A stretch of 64,000 bases of DNA from Amoebidium appalachense. Lineage: Eukaryota > Ichthyosporea. Positions 13,734 through 22,996 of the stretch are shown piece by piece. The position numbers and the translations under genes are program-made. The notes under the pieces were generated by a model. It did not search any database, was not told the origin of the DNA, and was given only the letters and a program-made list of their open reading frames with translations. The stretch's first letter is position 1. Every line of letters begins with the position of its first letter. The DNA lies in NCBI GenBank assembly GCA_963693365.1, contig CAVNZM010000017.1, forward strand, positions 3,658,001 through 3,722,000. Reading direction: 5' to 3'.

Positions 13734-14389
13734 AAAAACCTGACAATCACTTTTACTTCGATCTCTTAGCTGTCTTAACTTAGATCTTCACCATGGCAGG
13801 TATATAAAGGCTTTCGTTTTTTCTTTTTGTGAACTTCACTTTTACTTCGATCTCTTAGCTGTCACGTCAACTTTTTTTCCCAATTCTTCACCATGGCAGG
13901 TATATAGAGGCTTTTGTTTTTTCTTTTTGTGGTGGGAAGGGGTCCCACTCAGGGGAACGTGACACAATGTGTGTGTAGTGCGGCCTTGTCTATTCCTACT
14001 GTTGTGAGAGTGTGGGGACACTGGCATCTCCCTTCCGCGGAGTTTCTTGCTTGAGGAGTGGTTTCTTCGACATCTGGTGGCCCACTGCAACTTACGGTGA
14101 CTTCTACGCTATCTACGCTTCTACGCGCGTTATTGGCGGTGGGCTGCTGCAACCGTGACTTCTTCAACTGCTTCTGCGCTGCGTGAGTGGAGGGGTAGCT
14201 ACTAGGTCGTCGAGGAGCTTTCCTTGTGGCTGCCGTGTTTTCAGCCTCCAGCAGTATGGCAATGACTGGGTTTGCTTGCATGCATTCTGTAGTTGTGTTT
14301 TCCTGTGTGTCCTGCCACAACTAGACCACCTTATCAAAGAGTTAGAGACAGCTTCTGCGGGTTTTCTAGGGGACGGGCCCGTGGGGATT

Positions 14390-14979
14390 AGGGGGGGCGG
14401 GTTGGTGCAATGGTAAGATCTCTGCGTGTCAAGCTAAAGTCGCAGGATCGATCCTGGTTACTTCCGATTTTTCTGCCTCGACGGTCCACCGGTCTGGCCG
14501 CCCCCTAGAAGCCATCACCCCAGACCACGCGTGTCAAGCAGCACCACCAATTTGTTATCATCCGGCCGCAAGACATGACGTCATGAACAGCACCGGCCCT
14601 CAGACGTCGACGGCGCGCCGCTTGGGCATCCCAGCCCAACGTTCAAGTGGGAGACCAATCCGAGTCACCGGCCACGGTTCGGGTCAGCGTCCTGGGCATG
14701 GGGTCTTCCCCTTTCAAGTCTTTATGTTTGTGTATGTGTCCCGGGTCGCTCCCGGCTGGTGTTGTTAAAGTGAGCTGTGCTCACTTCCCCACTAGCGTTG
14801 CTGCGGCTAGAACCGTGGGATAAGGCGTAACTAAAAATAGTGCCAGTTGGGGTCAATTAGAATCCTGACTTATGAGTGTGCTATACAGTACGATCTGTGT
14901 CTAGGCGGAAGACGGTAAGCTCCCCTGAGGCAGTGCCTCGCCGGGAGTGAAACGGGATAAAATAAAAAAAATAAAAAAA
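14390..14979 (+). mobile_element. tRNA-derived SINE nested in element B
   Basis: A 590-bp insert is bounded by perfect 14-bp target duplications (GGCCCGTGGGGATT at 14376-14389 and 14980-14993). It starts with a tRNA-like head carrying polymerase III A and B boxes, followed by a ~500-bp unrelated body, and ends in an A-rich tail (ataaaataaaaaaaataaaaaaa). The second element B copy (25810-26786) lacks the insert and carries a single uninterrupted target, which acts as a paralogous empty site. The A-rich tail differs from the LINE tail in this window, so another LINE probably mobilised it. No coding sequence is seen. Confidence 0.93.
14403..14454 (+). promoter_or_regulatory. Internal RNA polymerase III promoter of the SINE
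   Basis: TGGTGCAATGG (14403-14413) fits the A-box consensus TRGYNNARNGG. GGATCGATCC (14445-14454) fits the B-box consensus GGWTCRANNC. Their spacing is that of a tRNA gene. The region resembles a tRNA but lacks a convincing full cloverleaf, so it is a SINE head rather than a tRNA gene. Confidence 0.85.
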
Positions 14980-15379
14980 GGCCCGTGGGGATTGTTTTCT
15001 CGCTCGGATTTGGTCTGCATTGCTCTTTAAAGGGCTGACTTGCTTGCTGTGCCCCGGTAGGTTTTGAGGGGGGCCTGTTGGGGGGCAGCAGTAATGATGT
15101 CTTCAATCTTGCGGAGTGTGGCCTGGTCATCATCGCTGCATATGACTAGTTGGAGCAAACTAGTTTCACGCATACACATGCACTTGTACCTGTCAGTACC
15201 TTTGCCCGCTGGTGTCCTTTGGTCACTTGTTGTTTTATTTTTTATTTCATCGCTGTGGCTCTTTCGAGGTCGGTTATTTTGGTGGTCATGTAAGGGCCTG
15301 TGGCTGCACTGTGACGTTGCCTTCATATCCACTGGACCACTGATCAATAAATCCCAGTCAAGATAAAAACCTGACAATC

Positions 15380-16159
15380 CTGACGATCTATCCCTAGCCC
15401 CCCTATCTATCCGCAGATATATCACTTTTCTCCCAGGGTGGCCTGATTGTCTCAGTCAAAAACCCCGCTAATATACATGTACTATAAATGTAAAATTTGT
15501 TTTCAAACCGCACGGTAATAGTTCATTATATATAATATATGTAGTTGCAGGAGCGCCTGGGTATTTGGGTCTCTTTGCCAATTGCTGCTTGATTGGGTGT
15601 AGGGCCAAATTTTCGCAAATTCATGATCATCAATCGTCACCCCGGGCATTTACATAAGCGTAATACAGTAATATAGCCTACGTGCTAATAATATATCAAT
15701 CAGAACTTTTTATTTATATTGATGAATGGTTGTAATCTTTCAATATTCTGTTACATAAAAGGGCTAAGAACCGAGACCCCCGGCAAGCCAATGTTACGAA
15801 AGTATTATAGCTTCTTTACCTTTGAAATATTGGTGTATTCTTGTAAAGAATCCCCTCTTCCCTAGAGACTCATGTCTGGATGTTGATTGGTTTTCATCAA
15901 TTTGGGGCCATCCGACTGCCAAATATGCATTTAGATATGTTGTTGCTTTCGATTTGCTCATTGGCTCGGCTCAGCCAAGTACCCCTGGGCACGATCATCA
16001 GAAACGTACACATATACCATGGCATCAGCATGCACTGCCTCTCTACGAACATAATCCAAATAAACACACCGCACGAAGAAAACCCCTCTACCCTATCCTC
16101 CCCCTCCACTACCCACAATGCGTGGGCGTGTGTGTGTGTACGTGTGTGTGTGTGTGTTT

Positions 16160-16197
<38 letters not shown>

Positions 16198-16368
16198 GCG
16201 TGTGTGGGTGGGTGTGTGTGTGTGTGTGCGTGTGTGTGTGTATGTGTGTGTGTACATGTATGTGTGCATGTGTGGGTGTGTGTCTGTGTGTGTGTGTGTG
16301 CCGTAGCCAATCAGCAAGAGACTAGCTAAAGACGGGGAAATGCAACACAGCTCGGGCGGGTGGGTGGG
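15380..16368. other. Non-coding stretch with a (GT)n tract
   Basis: No gene was recognised. A GT-rich microsatellite runs from about 16130 to 16300. The 19-mer ATTTAGATATGTTGTTGCT at 15929-15947 recurs at 16534-16552, overlapping the edge of the DIRS-like terminal repeat. Confidence 0.6.
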
Positions 16369-16535
16369 GCTAAGTAGGGGCCGACGGGGAAACAAAGCTA
16401 AGACGAGTAGAACGAGTCGCCGCCTATATACCATAGTCAGCTCCCTAGTGTCCACTGATTGTTGGAACCCTATTCCAACCAATCAGTTGGCCTAAATACA
16501 TCTCTAAATAGAGCTTGATGAATCAAGCGAAGTAT
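16369..16535. repeat. Terminal direct repeat, copy 1 of the DIRS-like element
   Basis: This is aligned base for base with 18586-18752 (offset 2217) with about four differences. It contains two inverted repeats: a ~14-bp stem around GTTGGAACCCTATTCCAAC and a 6-bp stem GCTTGA-tgaa-TCAAGC. Confidence 0.93.
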
Positions 16536-16634
16536 TTAGATATGTTGTTGCTATCTGCGACCACATTCTTATTTTATAGAAATAATACACAAAGCTGGAT
16601 GGCAGGAGCGGCGCGGCGAGTGATTTTCATCCAA

Positions 16635-17786
16635 TCATGAAGGGGGGCGGGTGCTGCCGTCCAATAGGAAGGCACGCATTCGCCAAGACCGGACACCGAC
16701 CGGAAACACCACTTCTTTGGGGGCTAGGTCCGTGTGGGCCTGTGCCATCCCTTGCACCACCGGCCACCATAAGGCGGTGTCCCACACCGGGACCACTAAT
16801 ATTCCCTGCGCACATTCCCGCTGAATCTTCGCCACTGTCCGCTTGATCAACGGAAACGGTGGTGCCCACCAGCTGGGGGCCTGCCATGCGGCGGCAAGCC
16901 CATCCTGCCCACCGCTCACGGGGACCACCGCGGTCCATGTGTGAAACGTGGGTTTGACTGCTGTCACGGGTGTAGCAAACCGATCCACCGCCGTGTGCAA
17001 TCCGAGTGTCTGCTCGATACGCTGGACCCCCGCAGGGGTAACCGACCACTCGTGGCGGGGATCAATCCGCGACAACCAATCCGCACGGTCGTTCACTTCA
17101 CCCGGAATGTATGACAGCTCTTGGGGCCAGGGGAGCCCCTTTTCCAAAAACAACTGCAGCAGTTGCCATAGCACTCGCTGCATGGCAGGGCTGCTGCTGC
17201 CCTTTTTGCGCACCGCGCCCAACGCGGCCTGGGCGTCTGACTGCCAGCGTACGCGCTGACGTTGGATTAGGGCCTGCATTTCGGGCCTGCGGTAGGCCTC
17301 GAGTAGGCCCTCGCACTCCGCCACTGCAGCCGCCCGCGGTGCATCGCTCTCCGCCCAACGACCGAAAGCCTCCACAACCGTCTGCGGGGTTGGTAGGCCC
17401 AACTGTAGTACTGCCCCCCACCCGTGTGAGGTGGCAGCATCTGTGATGAGAGTGGCCGTGATAGGCTCAGGCCAGATTTCCGTGCGGGGAAGCCGACCTA
17501 TTGTACCCATGGTTTTACCGATAATGCGTACTAGCTGCCGACCCCTTAACCGCACAAAGCTACGCCAGTTCCCGCCGCGTAGAGCACCATACACCGGCCG
17601 GACAACCGTGTCACTGAGTACATGAGGCACCGCCGCACGCAAACTAACAACCAACCCTAGCCATCTAGCCACCTGCTTCTTTTCCACCCACCGCCGTCCT
17701 TTGCGCGCCTTAGCCATTAAAGAACGTGTTTCCCCCGATAATTTTTCCAAAGGCGCCAATGTGGGAGACAAATACCCTTCCTCCAA
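16635..17786 (-). pseudogene. RNase H and C-terminal part of DIRS-like polymerase
   Basis: An open frame of 383 codons. The RNase H fold is visible in order: LITDAATSHGWGAVL (first catalytic Asp), a Glu in AAVAECEGLLEAY, an Asp in RWQSDAQAAL and the last Asp in YIPGEVNDRADWLSR. The DIRS-typical tail follows (DRFATPVTAVKPTFHTW, then WWAPPFPLIKRTVAKI). Just upstream, FDHLGIHINLEEGYLSP is the thumb-side end of a reverse transcriptase, but it is out of frame with the fingers/palm part. No downstream recombinase is present. Confidence 0.85.
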
Positions 17787-17789
17787 ATT

Positions 17790-18210
17790 TATGTGGATGC
17801 CTAAATGGTCGAATTTGGAAATACTTGCGGAACCGGGGTTGAATGGCTAGTGCAAAATATCCGTCTTCGAGGTCGAAACTGAAAGCGTGGTCACCCGGCT
17901 GCGCGAGCGCCCGCAAATCGCTGAGGGTTTTGTACTTGATACCACGTGCGACGGCGTATTCATTCACAGGACGCATATCAATAATGAGCCGGACGTTTCC
18001 GTTGGGCTTCCGCAGCCCAAAAGACTTCGAAACACACCATTTTGCGCTTTCAGGCACTCTCTCGAGGGCCCCCTTACTCACTAACCGTTCAACTTCCACT
18101 GCCGCTTCTGCCTCTGAAACTTCGCCGATATCCAGATAGCCACCTGCATCAAAAGGGGCAGGACGCGCACTCTTCCATTCTGGTGTGATGCCGTACTTAA
18201 TCCAGAACAA
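17790..18210 (-). pseudogene. Truncated reverse transcriptase, fingers and palm motif A
   Basis: It encodes LRKPNGNVRLIIDMRPVNEY and the motif A block FSFDLEDGYFALAIQ with the first catalytic aspartate. After RKYFQIR the frame breaks and continues in another frame at FDHLGIHINLEEG. In related polymerases roughly a hundred residues, including the YxDD motif C, lie between these points, so an internal deletion has removed the active-site loop. Confidence 0.85.
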
Positions 18211-18585
18211 AACTTCTTTAGACGCACCCCCACTCTCCCACTCCGAGTATCTACACAGGCACGAGCTCGCTGATACAATGGCAGTTGGGATGCATCACTT
18301 GCATCTCCCATCCTGCCTTCGAAGAAATTGAGACACTACACCTGTCTGCAGCACTACGCACGCTCGCAAACAGTTTATCTACAACACTACGCGCGCTCGT
18401 AGAACCTAACTAGAAAGGGCCGCAGCCCAGTTGCCCTCAGACCGTGGGTGCAGCTCACCCCTACGCAAATAGCTATCTATTTAGATTTACCCACCACTGC
18501 TAATTACGCTCCACAACTGCTACCCGGGCGCCACGCCGCCCTACCGAGCTAAGCCGAGCCTCCTGCCGTCTGTCGGCCCTCTACA

Positions 18586-18752
18586 GCTAAGTAGGGGCCG
18601 ACGGGGAAACAAAGCTAAGACGAGTAGAACGAGTCGCCGCCTATATACCATAGTCGGCTCCCTAGTGACCACTGATTGTTGGAACCCTATTCCAACCAAT
18701 CAGTTGGCCTAACTACATCTCTAAATAGAGCTTGATGAATCAAGCGAAGTAT
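18586..18752. repeat. Terminal direct repeat, copy 2 of the DIRS-like element
   Basis: Partner of 16369-16535 in the same orientation. It lies upstream of the polymerase remnant, as expected for an element read on the minus strand. Confidence 0.93.
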
Positions 18753-19148
18753 ACTACAGGGTACCTCATAGATTCGGGATATACAGATCTATCCCGACCT
18801 CTGAATTGGATTATCTCCACTCCAATTTGATAGATCGCCGATCTCGGTGCCCCCTAAATATCACGTTGAGCTATCTATCCCTAAACCACCTGAATATCTG
18901 GATATATCTCATATCCCGAGGCCACCAATCTATCCCCATTTTCCCCGGGATTTATTTACATGCCCCCGCTAACTGCGTGTGCCAACAGCACAATTTGTCG
19001 CGCACACAAATTAGCAAACAAGAAATTGGGGTTTGGTAAAAAGGTCGGTAGGCAGCATACAGGCTAGAGAGTAGTGGATTAACAAAACAAGTGCACTCGG
19101 CACTCTGTCACCAAGCACACATCCACACACAACACCACACCAGAAACC
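18753..19148. other. 5' flank of the secreted-protein gene
   Basis: No coding sequence. It holds degenerate ATCTATCCC-type repeats (about 18780-18960); CAGATCTATCCCGACCTC near 18784 resembles CAGATCTATCCCAACTTC near 13545. No clear TATA box was found. Confidence 0.5.
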
Positions 19149-19968
19149 ATGTTAGCACGCAGTACTCTGTTGGCCACGCTCGGCTTGCTGGCCGGGCAGG
19201 CAACCGCACAGGGCCCATTGTGCAACGATACGCTGATGATCGGTGTCAGGGGGCTGCTGGAGTCGGGCGGGTTTGGTGACTTGCAGCGGCTCAAGCTGGT
19301 TGCCGGCAAGACGGCCGGGCCGGGCACCAACCTGCAGCTGACGGTGGACATGGCCCTGCTGACGTTTGTGGCCCGCCTGCAGGACCCCCAAAACGCCCTC
19401 AACCGTACAAGCTTTGACACGGATGCCAACTGCACCCCCGCAGACAAAACTGGCGCCTGTGTGGAGTTCTCACTTGCAGAGGCCGAGCGCAGCTTTGTGA
19501 GCGTGCGCGACATAGGCCCCAACAGCGAGCTGGCCCAGGTGCCGCTGGCAGCAGACCCCAGCAAGCTGGTGGTCAGCACACGGCTAGGCACCAGCAACGA
19601 GCAGGAGAACAGCGCTAAGGCCCACGACACCGTGCTAGCAAAGTGCACGGAATGGGCAAAACCCGCGGGCATGTACCCGGAGTGGGCCACGGCACCCGAG
19701 GAGCTTGTGGAGCTGGTGGCCTGTGTGGACCCTGTGGGGGCCGGCACACCGGGGCTGGTGTGGGTCGACCTGACGGACAATGCAGCAAGCCTGGACATGC
19801 ACGCCAGCCTCAACAAGGCGGTCCAGCACACAAAGGACCTGTGTGCCTCCAGGCAAGTAGAACATGTCTCACACAGGCACGCACACACGCAGGCACGTTA
19901 CTCGCGCGCGCGCGTACACACATAAGAATGTAGATATTCCGCTTTCTGAAATAAACGTGAATTGGATT

Positions 19969-20016
<48 letters not shown>

Positions 20017-21635
20017 GGCAAGGGTGTGGGCAAGGAGCAACGTTAAGGCGTCAACAAACAAATTGTGTGATTAACAAATGGGTGAAGTCTTAATCATCTT
20101 AGTGCAAGGGTGTGGGCAAGGAGCAAAGTTAAGGCGTCAGTAAACAACTTGTGTGATAAACAAATGGGTGAAGTCTTAATCACAGCAGCAGGACATCCAA
20201 AAAAAGTTGCCTTTTAAAAAGCCAGGGTTTATTAGAAGGCGCGCACACCAGATTGTAAACGACACTAGCATTGAAAACTAGAGAGAACTTACTGTTTTTC
20301 GTTTTCTTTCCAGACGGGCAAGGGGCAGTGCTATGACGTTGACAAGCAAAATGTGCGATGCAACCGTCAGATTATGGGTTTAGTCTTTATCCTTTTAGCT
20401 TCATCAAAAAGTTATCATTTGATCTACATCCACAAAAGGGCGAAAAATCTTAAAAGACAGGGATGCTAGAATAACGGCCCAGAGGTTTCCCTTCTGACGG
20501 GCATGTGCAGTGAGATGTGCAAGGGCAGCGGGGCCAGCAGTCTGCAGGTGACGGTGCCTGCCGTGGCGCTGGAGCTGCCTGCTGCCCCGGTGGTTGGGGC
20601 TGCCACCCACAAGTGTGGCTGGGACAAGTTGGCTGCTGCTTGGCCGGCACCGCTGACCGCCCAAGCCGTGTGTGACAAGCTGGCAGCAGGCCTGCAGACA
20701 TACATCACACGCAGGTACACAGAGGGCTTTACAGCAACCAAGGACAAGGTGGGTGCGCGAGGAGGGTTGGGGGGGGGAGGCACAGTGTGTGTGGATGCTA
20801 ACAGGGTGGGCACAGCTGAGCAAGGACATGAGCGACATGTTGGCCCACCTGCTGTTTTCGTCCGGCGGGGCATCGGCAGTGAGTGCCGGGCCAGGCGTGT
20901 ACAAGACAGGCGGGCTGGTGGTGAAGAACACCGTGGCTGTGGCTGATGCAGCTGAGAACTGTGAGGTGTGTGCATGTGCAGGCACACAGGGGTAGCACCA
21001 TTACCTGGTCATGCTGGGAAACACTAGTGAAGCACATGGAGCATATGTGCTGCACCATACGATAGTCCACGTAGATTTACTTGTCTGGCAAAGCACCTTG
21101 ATCATCTCTGTATCTGTGCCCCTCTGCTATGTGCTTGCACGCCCTGGTCTGTCATGTATCTCGTGTAACACACTATGGCCTGCAGGGTGTGCCGCATGAT
21201 GGTGGTCTGCGTCTGGAGGTGGAGACCAACCGCTGCCCCGTGCCCCTGCGCCCAAGAGTCAAGGCCATCGACCCTGCTGCGCCTTATGTAAGCCTGGCCG
21301 TGGGTGCCACCAAGACCTTTGCGGTGAGTGCCCGACTGATGGGGGGGGGGGGGGGGGGGAGTGCAGTGCTGGGTGCTGACGGGAATTTGTGTGTGGGGAT
21401 GCAGGTGGCTGCATATGACGCCGACAGCAACCTGGCAGGGGGCATGTTCAAGGTGCACAGGGGCCAGCAGAACGGAGAGTCTGCAAAGATCGAGAATGTG
21501 GCGGCCACCGGGGAGTGTGCCAAGATGAGCCTAAACCACACCTTCACGGAGGCTGGCACATTCTTTGTCGAGGCCCAGGCCAAAGACAGTGATGGCCGCA
21601 TGGGCTCCTATATTTGGAAGGTCACCGTGGCATGA
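19149..21635 (+). CDS. Secreted protein of unknown function
   Basis: Five exons join in phase: 19149-19852, 20511-20748, 20816-20965, 21186-21323 and 21405-21635 (TGA). The first intron uses a GC donor (CAG|GCAAGT); its phase-2 join AG+T continues the frame. Residues 1-21 (MLARSTLLATLGLLAGQATAQ) are a classical signal peptide. Cysteines are scattered through the mature protein. The last ~95 residues (from VKAIDPAAPYVSL to YIWKVTVA) resemble an immunoglobulin-like beta-sandwich, with alternating strands and FTEAGTFFVEAQAKDSDGR near the end. There is no membrane anchor. No family was recognised; it is probably extracellular or vacuolar. The gene model is firm, the function open. Confidence 0.85.
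19973..20185. repeat. Poly(T) and duplicated ~87-bp block in an intron
   Basis: A T run at about 19972-20014 is followed by two near-identical copies of a block starting gcaagggtgtgggcaaggagcaa (about 20017 and 20103). A weaker third relative lies near 20318. All sit inside the GC-AG first intron of the secreted-protein gene. Confidence 0.85.
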
Positions 21636-22573
21636 GCAGCCAATCAAAGCACAGCATTTCCGTATGGTCACCAAGACATCCCATTATCATTTCTAGCTCA
21701 GATTGCTCTATGTATAAATATCACTTAATAATGTCCCAGTATGAGCATGAAGATTTGGCAATAGCAAATACATGAGATAATTCCAAATAGGTTACACTTA
21801 AATTACGTCGAAAGCATATATTGCATTTTTACATATTAGAATAATGTCCCAACATTATATTGACAAGCAATAGTTGAGAAATGCATGCGCCATGCTGGGG
21901 CAGTTGTTTTGGTCGGAAAAAACTAGTTCAAATCCAACATAAACGTATGAACCACCGTCTAGCTCAGTTTTCTCTGTAAAGGCGGCGTGGATAGGAAGTT
22001 TTCCCTGTGAGCCTTGTCGTGATGCAACTATGGATGTACATACACTTTTGATTTGTATTTCACCCGTAAGAAGCATGCGGAACCATTTGCCATGTATTGG
22101 CTTTGGGCCAGCACCCACTGACCGATGCCCACTGGGTGGCCATCCAGGTTGCTGGTGTGGTGTACCAATGCACCACAAACGATATAATCGTAATGGTCCC
22201 CAATAGGCCCAGCAAGACAGTGCATGATCATCAGTACATACACATGGTCGTGCGTATACAGTATGATCAGGCCCCCTGCCCTCTCCTATCACACTGAAAA
22301 TTCAAATAACAACATTGGACAATAAAAGCATCTGGGTTTACTGTTGTTTTGATACAGGTGTGGCACGTATACGTACTGAGTACATCACCTGCCAGATCTA
22401 AGTGCAGCTCAGGTATTGCAGCCCACAATAGGGACCTGCTACCTCAACAGTATGCATGTCTATGTAGATGTGGGATGGCCACACAACTCTCATTGTGTTT
22501 GTCCAGCTAAATACTATGGCTCTTTATTGATTTCAGAATAAACTTTTCGTTACTCCAAATTTTGCTCTAGGCA
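21636..22573. other. Intergenic region between convergent genes
   Basis: AT-richer than the flanking genes, with no recognisable coding exon. It lies between the 3' ends of the secreted-protein gene and the CARM1-like gene, so it should hold both 3' untranslated regions. Confidence 0.6.
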
Positions 22574-22950
22574 CTATTTCGGGTTGAAGCTACTGCAGGG
22601 GTGGATTATTTGCACACAGCAGGCAGACATGCGGGCCCAACCCAGCACCTGGCTCAACCGAGCTGCCACCACCGTGGCATCAGCTGTGACAGGGCCCAGC
22701 CCACACAGATGTTTGCTGAGCTGCCGTGTGCTTGCATGGTGCTGGGCTGTGCAGGCCTGCGTATTGGGGGACCACCCCGGCACTGGGCCATGCTGTGGTA
22801 CCATGGCCATGTGCCGGCACACTGGGTGCTGGGCCGGCAGGCTATGGCTTGGCCCACAGGTAGCGGCACACCGTGTCATGTAGTCGCAGCAGGTGGTGCA
22901 TGCTGCCAATGGTGTGAGTACAGCCCGGCCGATCGGCGATGTGTGTGTGT

Positions 22951-22996
<46 letters not shown>

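Larger units (their letters stand above)
13749..15364 (+). mobile_element. Element B, retroposon copy 1, interrupted by a SINE
   Basis: The sequence matches the reverse complement of 25810-26786. It is flanked by a perfect 15-bp duplication, AAAAACCTGACAATC, at 13734-13748 and 15365-15379. Without the SINE and its duplicated target it is about 1.0 kb, like the second copy. It begins with two ~90-bp tandem subrepeats, each carrying ccatggcaggtatata. The far end has AATAAATCCCAGTCAA, resembling the LINE tail, so LINE machinery may have moved it. On the opposite strand a 123-codon frame (13949-14320) and another (15027-15320) look protein-like (Lys/Thr/Asn-rich), so the true coding direction is open. 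Family unknown. Confidence 0.82.
16369..18752 (-). mobile_element. Decayed DIRS-like retroelement with 167-bp terminal direct repeats
   Basis: Direct repeats at 16369-16535 and 18586-18752 (same length, only a few mismatches) bracket a minus-strand reverse transcriptase/RNase H remnant. The RNase H region and the downstream WWAPPF...ILVVPVWDTALWWP motif are typical of DIRS-type (tyrosine-recombinase) elements rather than LTR elements. No tyrosine recombinase, integrase or gag was found, and the catalytic part of the reverse transcriptase is missing. The element therefore looks internally deleted and non-autonomous. Confidence 0.82.

Noticed and set aside
14403-14475. tRNA gene
   Set aside because: A and B boxes are present, but the sequence is the head of a SINE with target duplications and an A-rich tail, and no good cloverleaf is seen.
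16093-16482. Thr-His repeat protein
   Set aside because: Product of a (GT)n microsatellite read in the opposite strand.
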